DNA of 34,518 nt from positions 1-34,518 of the IMG/VR virus record IMGVR_UViG_3300009604_000035; one strand, written 5' to 3'. Source of the stretch: a virus. Shown in pieces: positions 14,540-21,420 of the stretch (its first letter is position 1; each line of letters starts with the position of its first letter). Both the position numbers and the translations under genes were made by a program. The notes beneath the pieces are model-generated. The model made no database searches and was not told the DNA's origin. It was given only the letters and a program-made list of their open reading frames with translations.

Positions 14540-14796
14540 TGAATGTACTAGATAGATTCACGCTGGCCGGGTTCACGGTCGAGTTTAGATATAACCAAGT
14601 GTCGGTATTACACCCGATACACGGGAGGTTTTTGGTTTGCTATAAGCGTACTGGAGAGTGGGCTTATGAAGCCGAATTGAACGGTGCTTACGACGCATTA
14701 CATGAACGTGGGTGCATATGTGATAGCCCTAGTTCTACCAAAGGGAGGAACCCCCTCCTGAAGTTCTTCAAGCGTAAGCAAAAAGCAACGGCTTAG
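14539..14796 (+). CDS. Hypothetical protein, 85 aa, with promoter inside its 3' end
   Basis: Not recognised. It begins MNVLDRFTLAGFTVEFRYNQ and has strand-like segments (VSVLHPIHGRFLVCYKR) and a basic tail (KFFKRKQKATA). AGGTAGGAAAAACTA precedes the ATG. A third family B promoter core lies inside the gene at 14721-14745, so the last 25 codons double as promoter and transcript start. The protein's tail may be constrained by that. Structured non-coding sequence follows the stop. Confidence 0.55.
   Translation: MNVLDRFTLAGFTVEFRYNQVSVLHPIHGRFLVCYKRTGEWAYEAELNGAYDALHERGCICDSPSSTKGRNPLLKFFKRKQKATA
14721..14745 (+). promoter_or_regulatory. Family B promoter (T3/T7-like), copy 3
   Basis: TGATAGC then CTAGTTCTACCAAAGGG matches the core of the copies at 10953 and 11011, without the TACGTACG upstream part. 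The expected start GGGAGG (14743) opens a hairpin, GGAGG pairing with CCTCC. GGGAGG at the start is close to the GGGAGA of T3 and T7. The promoter lies within a coding frame and faces the structured stretch from 14797. Confidence 0.6.
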
Positions 14797-15050
14797 CGTT
14801 CGTTGTCCCCCTTACGAACGCAGAGATTAGTTACTTCTCAAGGATTGTATGTACTATTCTCTTATTGAATCCTTGACCTATCCTATGACGGGCGCGGTAT
14901 GGGGCTGGTTGGCATAGGTGAGGCTGAATCGCCAAGAGTCATAAGACCACTCGTTTGGGCGAGTATAAATAGAATGTAAGCCCAAAGCGTTCCCTATTAG
15001 CGATGTAGGTCCGACAAACTCTGGACTACACCTAGTAGGGAGGAAACTAT
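14797..15050 (+). ncRNA. Structured non-coding stretch, first part
   Basis: No gene is seen. Perfect or near-perfect inverted repeats follow one another: CGTTCGT/ACGAACG (14797-14820); TCAAGGATT/AATCCTTGA (14838-14876, 9 pairs, 21-base loop); CCTATG/CATAGG from 14882; TTTGGGC/GCCCAAA, whose arm competes with ACTCG/CGAGT; and GTCCGACAA near 15009, perfectly complementary to TTGTCGGAC near 15099. The last encloses CTGGAC/GTCCAG and CAATGG/CCATTG. It lies just downstream of family B promoter copy 3 and is probably transcribed. The function is unknown; a regulatory RNA or replication origin would fit. Confidence 0.35.
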
Positions 15051-15209
15051 ATGACAATGGTATTGCCATTGTTGATGTCCAGCGACAGATACCCTGCTTG
15101 TCGGACATTGCTGGCTAACGAGCCTTGCAAGGCGAGACAAAGACTAATCTATCTTGAGGATGATCATTGCTGGAATCAAACTCTCCTGAGCATGAGGAGT
15201 CTGAAATAA
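15051..15209 (+). CDS. Possible small protein, 52 aa
   Basis: The frame starts at ATG 15051 after a strong ribosome site (GGGAGGAAACTAT) and reads MTMVLPLLMSSDRYPACRTL, ending in a polar tail (LLSMRSLK). No family is recognised. The gene lies inside a long-range inverted repeat (GTCCGACAA/TTGTCGGAC), so folding could hide or expose its start. It may instead be a chance frame in structured RNA; the ribosome site is the main argument for it. Confidence 0.35.
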   Translation: MTMVLPLLMSSDRYPACRTLLANEPCKARQRLIYLEDDHCWNQTLLSMRSLK

Positions 15210-15618
15210 ACTGCTTATTTACTATACAGATCACTGGTTGTGATTACCGGCAAGGAAAATTACACTTGCAAGGTGTCCATGTTGCAACATGGTAGCCGGT
15301 AATGGAGGGTTCGATTCCCTCTACTGTTCCTTTTCTATATATCCAAGGGATATCAGAGTTACGCATCCGTCTACATGTGGATAGCAACCACCGATGCGTA
15401 GTTGTGACTGAATATGTCTTGGTACACTAGGAGACAAAGGTGTTGTAAAGCAACGAGAGAGTCCCTCTGCGGATGGATCAATGCGGAGCAGCAGTCAGGC
15501 TTTAGAGGCCAATAAAAACCAACTTACTAGTGGTGGACTCTTTGGCTATGGCTTGTGGGAATAGTTTACCCACCGACCTTGACTCTGGTATCCCTTAGGT
15601 ATATAGGAGGAACCGACC
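15210..15618 (+). ncRNA. Structured non-coding stretch, second part, with tRNA-like T-arm
   Basis: No convincing gene is seen. The sequence holds AAATAA/TTATTT near 15204-15220 and a closed domain from ATTACCGGC to GCCGGTAAT (about 15243-15302) containing GCAAG/CTTGC and the perfect 16-base palindrome CCATGTTGCAACATGG. Right after it comes GAGGG-TTCGATT-CCCTC (15305-15321), which is exactly a tRNA T-arm, but no matching acceptor 5' strand or anticodon arm was found nearby. TACGCATC/GATGCGTA (about 15360-15400) and further small hairpins follow. It could be a tRNA- or tmRNA-like RNA, a decayed tRNA, or a regulatory RNA. Confidence 0.35.
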
Positions 15619-15735
15619 ATGAAGAAGAATTATTCCAAGTTGATACTTTCGTTTTCTTTCAAAACCTATATCGCTTGGTCTATCTTTGCTGATATAATGC
15701 TACTTGGTACTGTTATCTACTTGATCTTCAGGTGA
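15619..15735 (+). CDS. Tiny single-pass membrane protein, 38 aa
   Basis: After a basic start (MKKNYSKLILSFSF) a hydrophobic helix follows (YIAWSIFADIMLLGTVIYLI), ending FR. A single membrane pass is likely. The ribosome site is excellent (ATAGGAGGAACCGACC). It is the first good gene after the structured stretch and directly precedes tRNA-Arg. Its size is below that of usual holins; a lysis or membrane-regulating role is possible but not shown. Confidence 0.55.
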   Translation: MKKNYSKLILSFSFKTYIAWSIFADIMLLGTVIYLIFR

Positions 15736-15736
15736 T

Positions 15737-15809
15737 GCGCCCGTGGCTCAGTGGATAGAGCAACGGCCTTCTAAGCCGTAGGTCGCAGGTTCGAATCCTG
15801 CCGGGCGTG
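15737..15809 (+). tRNA. tRNA-Arg(TCT)
   Basis: The cloverleaf is complete: acceptor GCGCCCG with CGGGCGT (closing G-U pair), D-arm GCTC/GAGC, anticodon arm ACGGC-CTTCTAA-GCCGT with anticodon TCT, and T-arm GCAGG-TTCGAAT-CCTGC. CCA is not encoded. It reads AGA (and AGG), frequent in the AT-rich genes of this window. Confidence 0.95.
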
Positions 15810-15823
15810 TTGAAAGGAATGTT

Positions 15824-16072
15824 ATGAAAATTCATAGGTGTAGAATAGATGTACCCCTTGACGACTTCGATTGTCAGATACAATGTGAGGAATATTACAT
15901 GGACGAAAAAACTTTAGACAAAATTGAAGATTTGTTGCACCAACTAGATCAAAATCATGGTAAAATGAATGGTGTTATGGATAGGATGGACCTAGCCCTA
16001 TCGGCTGCTATTCAGGTATGTGACGATGCCATCAAGAATTTAGAAGGTGAGATCAGTAAATGGGACGAGTAA
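15824..16072 (+). CDS. Hypothetical protein, 82 aa
   Basis: Not recognised. It is acidic; residues 1-25 are cysteine-containing (MKIHRCRIDVPLDDFDCQIQ) and the rest is helical, heptad-like (LDKIEDLLHQLDQNHGKM and LSAAIQVCDDAIKNLEGEI), suggesting a coiled coil. ATG 15824 follows AAAGGAATGTT, 15 bases after the tRNA. Its end overlaps the start of the next gene at 16060. It begins a run of six small overlapping genes up to 17221. Confidence 0.55.
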   Translation: MKIHRCRIDVPLDDFDCQIQCEEYYMDEKTLDKIEDLLHQLDQNHGKMNGVMDRMDLALSAAIQVCDDAIKNLEGEISKWDE

Positions 16073-16221
16073 AAGAAACTGCGTATGAATGCTGGGAACT
16101 TGCGTCCGCTGCTTGGTATAAAGGTGAGGAACCTGATTGGGAAAGAATCGGTGAACTCACTGGACTTGACCCTAAAACCGCAGAACAATGGGCAAAGGGT
16201 TGGGAGGATTTAAATGACTGA
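16060..16221 (+). CDS. Small hypothetical protein, 53 aa
   Basis: The peptide begins MGRVKETAYECWELASAAWY and continues through a tryptophan-rich segment (DWERIGELTGLDPKTAEQWA). The second half resembles a short helix-turn-helix-like pair of helices, but it is too small to be sure. It starts inside the end of the gene before, and its own end overlaps the start at 16214. These overlaps on both sides support it. Confidence 0.5.
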   Translation: MGRVKETAYECWELASAAWYKGEEPDWERIGELTGLDPKTAEQWAKGWEDLND

Positions 16222-16504
16222 AGAAGAAGGCGAATATAAATTCTCTAGGGCGCAACAGCGTCAACTAAATAAAAACCTAGCCGCAAAACGTGATTATGCT
16301 GCGGGTGACAAGAGTGCTGATGCAGCAAAGCGTAAGAATTGGACACCCTTTAACATGAACAAACCCGATCATGGGTCTGGTAAGGGTGATGACCAAAGAC
16401 CAAGGAATATCTCTGCTGCTGAGTATGGCTTACGTTATGACTTTGCCGTTGGGAACATTTCGATTGAAGAATTTAATAAGAAGATGGAAGAGTTGGATGA
16501 CTAA
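16214..16504 (+). CDS. Hypothetical protein, 96 aa
   Basis: Not recognised. It is hydrophilic; the N-terminal half is basic with RAQQRQLNKNLAAKRDYAAG, the middle holds DHGSGKGDDQRPRN, and the end is an acidic helix (NISIEEFNKKMEELDD). It looks partly disordered. GGGAGGATTTAA precedes the ATG at 16214. It overlaps genes on both sides by 8 bases. Confidence 0.55.
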   Translation: MTEEEGEYKFSRAQQRQLNKNLAAKRDYAAGDKSADAAKRKNWTPFNMNKPDHGSGKGDDQRPRNISAAEYGLRYDFAVGNISIEEFNKKMEELDD

Positions 16505-16715
16505 ACCACGTTGGGGTTTATATAATACCGAGAATGATTCTTGGTTTTACCATGAATCAATGGTAGAATCTGAACCTGAGTATTCGTCTTACACCCGTGA
16601 GTTGGCTATATTTTCTGACAAGGGTGAGGCTGTGTTGGCCGTTAGACATTTGGATAGGTTCTTTCAAGGTATATATGAACCAAGAAAATTACCAAAGGAT
16701 ATGAGTAATGGATGA
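16497..16715 (+). CDS. Hypothetical protein, 72 aa
   Basis: Not recognised. It begins MTKPRWGLYNTENDSWFYHE and contains ELAIFSDKGEAVLAVRHLDR. The 'WGLYN..NDSWF....ELAIFSDKGEA' layout looks like a small beta-rich domain that may bind a nucleotide or peptide, but no family could be named. ATG 16497 was chosen because it overlaps the preceding gene by 8 bases, as its neighbours do, with GAAGAGTTGG as a weak ribosome site. Confidence 0.5.
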   Translation: MTKPRWGLYNTENDSWFYHESMVESEPEYSSYTRELAIFSDKGEAVLAVRHLDRFFQGIYEPRKLPKDMSNG

Positions 16716-16890
16716 ATTACCCACACAGGATGAAGTAAATCAGTTTTTGGATCACGTTAGAGAACTAGGCGTAGTTAATATGTTTGGTGCTGGAAACTAC
16801 ATCCAAGAACAGTTTGATATTGGTAGTAAGGATGCTACTCGGTTCCTTTCGGAATGGATGAGTACCTTTGAGGAGAGACAAGATGCCTGA
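16708..16890 (+). CDS. Small hypothetical protein, 60 aa
   Basis: Acidic, helical and without recognised domain: MDELPTQDEVNQFLDHVREL, then GAGNYIQEQFDIGSKDATRF and LSEWMSTFEERQ. The second part looks like a small helical bundle. It overlaps the gene before (8 bases) and the gene after (8 bases), so it is part of the coupled run. Confidence 0.5.
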   Translation: MDELPTQDEVNQFLDHVRELGVVNMFGAGNYIQEQFDIGSKDATRFLSEWMSTFEERQDA

Positions 16891-17221
16891 AATCTTTGAC
16901 ATTCAAGAGGCAGTACTAGGATTACTTGAGTGGACCGAAGAAGATCAGGGTATCGGACACTATGAGTTTTGGGGTAGTAAGGAAAGGGATGTAAATTGGC
17001 AACCCGTTTTAGAGAACCCAGAGGTTGAGTTTGAGGTGGATCTTAGCGGTAAGAATCTACTTGAGAATGAGGATTGGTTGCCTTTGTATTTCAATCGTTA
17101 TACTCAAGCCTTTATTGATGATAATAGAGGCTATGATGTAACGATTCACGCTAGTCTTAGTGGTATCAAGTATCTTGGTGCTAAGAAGTGGTTTGTAAAG
17201 TATGAAATCGAACACGAATAG
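16883..17221 (+). CDS. Hypothetical protein, 112 aa
   Basis: Not recognised. It is acidic and rich in aromatic residues, with YEFWGSKERDVNWQPVLENP in the first half and a likely beta-strand end (YDVTIHASLSGIKYLGAKKW). It may be a small alpha/beta protein. ATG 16883 follows GAGGAGAGACAAG, a good ribosome site; an in-frame ATG at 16868 is less likely. It ends 8 bases before the DUF932 gene and is probably co-transcribed with it. Confidence 0.55.
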   Translation: MPEIFDIQEAVLGLLEWTEEDQGIGHYEFWGSKERDVNWQPVLENPEVEFEVDLSGKNLLENEDWLPLYFNRYTQAFIDDNRGYDVTIHASLSGIKYLGAKKWFVKYEIEHE

Positions 17222-17229
17222 GAAAAAAT

Positions 17230-18243
17230 ATGTCGCATGAAATGACAGAAAATGATTCGGCTGTATATTATGGTAAGAAAGCATGGCACGGTCTTGGTAC
17301 TGTGACTAATACCATTCTCTCCCCTAGAGAAGCTTTGGTTGAAGCAGGTTTGGACTGGACAGTTAAGCCTTCTACCTATATTGAATACTTTTATCGTAAT
17401 GATGAAGGTGAAAATGTATCGGGATCTACCAGTGACCGAGTGGCTAATGTCCGATCTGATACGGGCGATGTGCTTGGTTGGGTTGGTAAAGAGTATAAGG
17501 TAGTACAAAATGCAGAACTGGCAGAACTCGCTTATAGTCTTGCTGGTGATGATACTCATGTGGAATCTTTTGGTTCCCTTAGGAACGGTGCTAGAATTTA
17601 TACCCTTCTTAGGGCCGATTCTTTCATGGCTGATGGATTCAATGATACTGTTGATCAGTATCTTTGCCTCTGTAATGGACATGATGGTACACTGGCTCTT
17701 AGTGGGTTGCCTACTAGTATTCGGATTGTGTGTGAGAACACTTTGAACATGGCTTTGTCTCAGAGTAGCCGTAATATGTTTAGGTTTACTCATAATGGTG
17801 ATATGGCAGACAAGATGGCTCAAGCGAGGCAAGCATTGTCTTACTTTCGTGAGACTGGTAAATTCTTTAGAGAGAATGTACAACAGTTGACCTCCGTTAA
17901 TTGGGACAAGGACAGTATCACTAAGTTCTGGCTTGACTGCTACCAGATGATTGAGGAGAAGGATGTTAATCCCAATCCTCAGACTGAGGCCGAGGATAAT
18001 ACCTATAAGCACGCTATGACTACCTTGAATTCTTGGAGTCAGACATTTGATAGTGAGCGTTCTGATCTTGGGTCCAATCCTACGCCTTGGATGGCTGCTA
18101 ATGCTGTGACCAACTGGCTCCAGCACAGGAAGGCCAAGCGTGGTCGTCAGATGGCTACCGCTGCTAGAATTGATAGGAACCTGTTTGGCAAGGGTGCTAG
18201 TAACTCGATGAAGGTTATGCGCAAGGCTCTTGCTGCTATTTGA
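17230..18243 (+). CDS. DUF932-family phage/plasmid-like protein
   Basis: This 337-residue protein has the hallmarks of the DUF932 (TIGR03299-like) family: the N-terminal YGKKAWHGLGT motif, a GWVGKEYKVVQNAELAELA segment, the central FGSLRNGARIYTLLR, and IRIVCENTLNMAL. Proteins of this family occur in many phages and plasmids; their role is not firmly known, and a link to DNA replication or recombination has been proposed. The start is ATG 17230. It is the last gene before a hairpin and the family A motif that precedes RNA polymerase 2. Family assignment is by motif recognition. Confidence 0.8.
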   Translation: MSHEMTENDSAVYYGKKAWHGLGTVTNTILSPREALVEAGLDWTVKPSTYIEYFYRNDEGENVSGSTSDRVANVRSDTGDVLGWVGKEYKVVQNAELAELAYSLAGDDTHVESFGSLRNGARIYTLLRADSFMADGFNDTVDQYLCLCNGHDGTLALSGLPTSIRIVCENTLNMALSQSSRNMFRFTHNGDMADKMAQARQALSYFRETGKFFRENVQQLTSVNWDKDSITKFWLDCYQMIEEKDVNPNPQTEAEDNTYKHAMTTLNSWSQTFDSERSDLGSNPTPWMAANAVTNWLQHRKAKRGRQMATAARIDRNLFGKGASNSMKVMRKALAAI

Positions 18244-18270
18244 TATTACGGGGTGAGGCATTTGGCTGGT

Positions 18271-18288
18271 CCTAATGATTGTATTAGG
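18271..18288 (+). other. Hairpin upstream of family A motif, copy 2
   Basis: CCTAAT pairs perfectly with ATTAGG across GATTGT. No U-tract follows. It lies 8 bases before the promoter-like motif, in the same relative place as the hairpins at 6172 and 30369. Confidence 0.4.
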
Positions 18289-18296
18289 TATTCCCT

Positions 18297-18317
18297 ATAA
18301 CCGGGTATAGTAGTATA
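18297..18317 (+). promoter_or_regulatory. Family A promoter-like motif, copy 2
   Basis: It is identical over 21 bases to the copy at 6197. Here GTAGTATACTAC, starting within the motif, makes a perfect palindrome with the bases that follow. It lies 26 bases before the start of RNA polymerase 2, so if that enzyme reads this motif it would drive its own gene; if polymerase 1 reads it, the arrangement is a cascade. Confidence 0.65.
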
Positions 18318-18342
18318 CTACTTACTGACAAAGGAGATCCTT

Positions 18343-20802
18343 ATGCAATTATGGGACAAACTCTCAGAACAAGACAGAGGCGAGAGGATATCTACTCAAA
18401 ATCTCATGGAAGAGGAGATGATAATGGGTGGAATCGCTCGCTACTGGAAAGACTATGAGCGTTCACCAGATGAAGGGCTACCGGAGCAACAGTTACTTGA
18501 TGCTACGGTAGTCCACCTCACCCCTTTCTATCAAGAATGGATAGATAAATTATGTAGTAACCATAAGACACCTACTTGGTTAATACCACTGTTGGCTTTA
18601 GGTGCGCCTAAGATGGCTGACCTAACCCTAAGATGTTTCATTAGGGAATGGTTACGATCAGCCATGTTCAGGGATAAGGAATTCTCAGGGTTGATGAACC
18701 CTGCCTATCCATTACCTACTGCACAAAAACTATCGAATATTATTTCCCAAGAAGCCTTTGCTATCATAGCTTATCAACAATCTAAAGAAGATTTTAAAAA
18801 CGATTGGCAAAGGCAATCCAAGTTTATAAAGAACTGGACAACTAAAAGATGCCGGGCCTTCTCTATTAAGGTAGGTTGTCTACAAAACGTATCCTTAAAA
18901 CGAAGACAAGACTTTGGACATCATATGCTTCGTATTGCAGAAACCTCTGGTATTTTTCTAATGCTATCCCAACGATATGGTGGGGGTAAGATGTGGAGAA
19001 AGCGTTTGTTTATTACCCTACGACCTGATATACTTAGGGATCTCCATGATAAACATGCAATACTTGAGTCTAAGAATTTATTGTATCGACCTATGATAGT
19101 ACCTCCTGTCGATCACACCTTACAAGCCAGTGGTGGTTATCTTAATCACTGGTCCCGTAAGGAAGTTGTCCAGAGGTATCTTTCAGATTACGAAGAAGGT
19201 TATTTAAAGCCTCAGAGTTTCTCTCAACCTAGTCAGCTTGTGTTAGATGGTTTAAATGCCATGATGCAGACCGAGTGGACTGTGAATCCAAAGGTCTTGG
19301 GGGTAATGGAGAATCTCTTTAAAAATAATACTTGTCTTGCAAACCTTCCGGCTTTCTCTTTAGATGTGTTTATGTTTAATGAACCTTATCCTGAAGATGG
19401 ATCTAAAGAAGAACAGGCCAAGTGGTGCGTGGCAAGAGAAGAACATTGGGGTGACTGGTTTAAGTCCGAGCAACACCGTTGTCGTTTGCTTGTTAGACTA
19501 AATCTCGCCAAGGAATTATCAAAGTATGAATTTTGGTACATGCCTTACACACTAGATTTTAGGGGTAGGGCGTATTCTACCTGTGAGCTATTGTCTTGTC
19601 AGGGTTCTGATTTAGATGTCGGTTTAATTATGTTTGCTGAACCAAGACAACAAACCACAGGTGGGGTGAGGTGGCTTAAGATACATATAGCGAACCTGTT
19701 TGATGAGGATAAGGGTTCGTTTGCCGACAGAGTTAAATGGGTTGATGATAACATTGAGATGTTACGGGCTATCAATAATGATCCCTATGAAAATAAAGAG
19801 TGGGTTTCAGATAAAACAAAAAAGAACCCATCGTTCCAAAGGCTTGCCGCAATATTTGATTTGTTCAGGGAGGATGGTTTAACACAGGTTCCTGTTCAGG
19901 TTGATGGGGCGTGCAATGGCTCTCAGCATTGGTCCTCTATAATGAGAGATGAGGTCATTGCCAAGCTGACTAACGTAGATGTTAATGATTTACCTCAAGA
20001 TCTCTATCAGTTTATTGCCGATAAGGTTACAGTATTCTGCGATAAAACTAAAGAAGAGGTATCATTGTATGATGATTTTCTCGTTCATTGGAAACATAAG
20101 ATACCAAGAAAAGTTACAAAGCGTAGTACTATGTGTGAACCATATGGTCTTACATTCTATGGTATACAGCGGTATCTTAAAACTGAGGGACACTTGGATT
20201 GGATGCCTAAGGATTCTCAGAATGCAGCTATTACTGAACTAGCCCGAGCTATAAAAGCTGGGTTAGAAGAATCTTTAGTCATGCCTAACAAGGGTAAGGA
20301 ATATCTTAGGAAGATTGGGGAGATAGCAAGTAATCTTAATGAACACATTGTTTATACCACACCATCAGGATTCCGTGTGGTCCATGCTTACTTCAAACCA
20401 ACGAAGCGTCGTAGCTTTGCTGAGTTATTTAATAAAAAAGAATTAATCTTTGCTACCCATAGTCAGACGGATGTGGATCGCAAGGCAGTTATGCAGGCTA
20501 TATCACCTAACTGGATACATAGTTTAGATGCCAGTCATTTATTCTGTACAGTGTATCGTGCTATAATGAATGGAATGTACCAGTTCTCTATGGTTCATGA
20601 TTCCTATGGTTGTCCTGCTCCAGATATGGATTTATTAGTACCATTCATAAGGGAAGAATTTTATGAAATGCATAAGGAAGACCAGCTACAGAGACTCAAG
20701 GAGGATGTTGAAGAACAACTCGGATTGTCATCGCCAGAGCTGCCCGAAAGAGGACAATTCGAAATTGAAAGAGTTCTCAGATCTGATTACCTCTTTGCTT
20801 GA
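18343..20802 (+). CDS. T7-type single-subunit RNA polymerase 2
   Basis: An 819-residue DNA-directed RNA polymerase of the T7 family, close to T7 in length (883). Motifs in order: YRPMIVPPVDHT, LDFRGRAY..CQGSD, motif A DGACNGSQHWS with catalytic Asp 521, motif B RKVTKRSTMCEPYG with Lys 593 and Tyr 601, SPNWIHSLDASHL, motif C VHDSYG with Asp 753, and an aromatic C-terminus SDYLFA. It keeps more canonical residues than polymerase 1 (DG in motif A, KR in motif B, HDS in motif C). GGAGATCCTT gives a strong ribosome site. It is preceded directly by a family A promoter-like motif, and its codons are AT-rich. It presumably transcribes middle or late genes; which promoters it uses is not shown. Confidence 0.95.
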   Translation: MQLWDKLSEQDRGERISTQNLMEEEMIMGGIARYWKDYERSPDEGLPEQQLLDATVVHLTPFYQEWIDKLCSNHKTPTWLIPLLALGAPKMADLTLRCFIREWLRSAMFRDKEFSGLMNPAYPLPTAQKLSNIISQEAFAIIAYQQSKEDFKNDWQRQSKFIKNWTTKRCRAFSIKVGCLQNVSLKRRQDFGHHMLRIAETSGIFLMLSQRYGGGKMWRKRLFITLRPDILRDLHDKHAILESKNLLYRPMIVPPVDHTLQASGGYLNHWSRKEVVQRYLSDYEEGYLKPQSFSQPSQLVLDGLNAMMQTEWTVNPKVLGVMENLFKNNTCLANLPAFSLDVFMFNEPYPEDGSKEEQAKWCVAREEHWGDWFKSEQHRCRLLVRLNLAKELSKYEFWYMPYTLDFRGRAYSTCELLSCQGSDLDVGLIMFAEPRQQTTGGVRWLKIHIANLFDEDKGSFADRVKWVDDNIEMLRAINNDPYENKEWVSDKTKKNPSFQRLAAIFDLFREDGLTQVPVQVDGACNGSQHWSSIMRDEVIAKLTNVDVNDLPQDLYQFIADKVTVFCDKTKEEVSLYDDFLVHWKHKIPRKVTKRSTMCEPYGLTFYGIQRYLKTEGHLDWMPKDSQNAAITELARAIKAGLEESLVMPNKGKEYLRKIGEIASNLNEHIVYTTPSGFRVVHAYFKPTKRRSFAELFNKKELIFATHSQTDVDRKAVMQAISPNWIHSLDASHLFCTVYRAIMNGMYQFSMVHDSYGCPAPDMDLLVPFIREEFYEMHKEDQLQRLKEDVEEQLGLSSPELPERGQFEIERVLRSDYLFA

Positions 20803-21073
20803 GATAAGGGAAATCATTTGGGTTGACGCTCATTCTCAGGGTGGTCCTGAGTGGGTCACAGTAGAGGAAGCGTATTCATATGCCACAGAACCTTTACCTC
20901 AGATTAAAAATGTAGGTTATATTTTATTTGAGAATGAGGAGTATGTAGCATTCACGGATACAGTTGGGGAGGATACGACAGGAACGGTTCATAGTATTCC
21001 CCGGGAGATTATTATTGAGATGTCAACTTTAAGAAGGGGGCAAAATCATGACGATGAGGTTGATAGACAGTGA
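20795..21073 (+). CDS. Hypothetical protein, about 92 aa, start uncertain
   Basis: Not recognised. The conserved-looking body reads IIWVDAHSQGGPEWVTVEEA, then LPQIKNVGYILFENEEYVAF and GTVHSIPREIIIEM, a compact beta-rich pattern seen in small phage proteins of unknown role. No good ATG exists: TTG 20795, just inside the end of the polymerase gene, is chosen; ATT 20816 after AAGGGA and ATG 20705 deep in the polymerase gene are alternatives. The end overlaps the start at 21048. Confidence 0.5.
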   Translation: MLEIREIIWVDAHSQGGPEWVTVEEAYSYATEPLPQIKNVGYILFENEEYVAFTDTVGEDTTGTVHSIPREIIIEMSTLRRGQNHDDEVDRQ

Positions 21074-21320
21074 ACATGAGATGGAAGAAGCTATAAGTTA
21101 TACGGTTAACTTGGTGAGGAATTGTAGAGGAAATAAAGATATAACCTTTACCTTTCCATCCAAGGAATTGTCCCGTATATTCTTAACAAACCTTGCAGCC
21201 ACTTTCTTTGTACAGAAACTAGCTCCAGTTAAGGGGCTACATATTAATGTCTTTATTCCTGAGGATGGTTTAGATGATGATGACGAAGACGGATTTGAGT
21301 TCGACTTTGATTCTGATTGA
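21048..21320 (+). CDS. Hypothetical protein with acidic tail, 90 aa
   Basis: Not recognised. The body is a mixed alpha/beta pattern (LIDSEHEMEEAISYTVNLVR, then ITFTFPSKELSRIF). The last 20 residues are almost all acidic (DGLDDDDEDGFEFDFDSD). Such tails are seen in phage proteins that mimic DNA or that interact with SSB partners, but no specific role can be read. AAGAAGGGGGC precedes the ATG by a suitable distance. Confidence 0.55.
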   Translation: MTMRLIDSEHEMEEAISYTVNLVRNCRGNKDITFTFPSKELSRIFLTNLAATFFVQKLAPVKGLHINVFIPEDGLDDDDEDGFEFDFDSD

Positions 21321-21420
21321 GGATGGAGACTACATAATCTCTAATGATGAGATCATTATCTTAGATTTAGATATTATAATAAACGACCCGGAGGATTTTG
21401 ACGATGAAGAAACCGATTAA
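21307..21420 (+). CDS. Possible tiny acidic protein, 37 aa
   Basis: This frame starts at TTG 21307 and reads MILIEDGDYIISNDEIIILD, then an acidic end (NDPEDFDDEETD). It fills the gap between two good genes and overlaps both (14 and 17 bases), as is common here. The start codon is weak and no clear ribosome site is seen. The strand-like pattern and lack of rare residues make it plausible but unproven. Confidence 0.3.
   Translation: MILIEDGDYIISNDEIIILDLDIIINDPEDFDDEETD

Noticed and set aside
15243-15329. Complete tRNA gene around the T-arm-like sequence
   Set aside because: The expected acceptor 5' strand (near AACAGTA) is missing within about 100 bases up- or downstream, and no anticodon arm with a seven-base loop was found. 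Kept only as an orphan T-arm.
15480-15563. 27-codon frame in the structured stretch
   Set aside because: The ribosome site is weak and the peptide (MRSSSQALEANKN...) has no supporting context.
15010-15620. Possible group I intron
   Set aside because: An AAAGACTAAT stretch near 15138 resembles the R motif, but no matching S motif (TAGTC) was found downstream and no interrupted gene flanks the region.
17146-18261. 371-codon open frame on the - strand
   Set aside because: It mirrors the DUF932 gene, which has recognisable family motifs on the + strand. The reverse frame has no ribosome site and no recognised domain.
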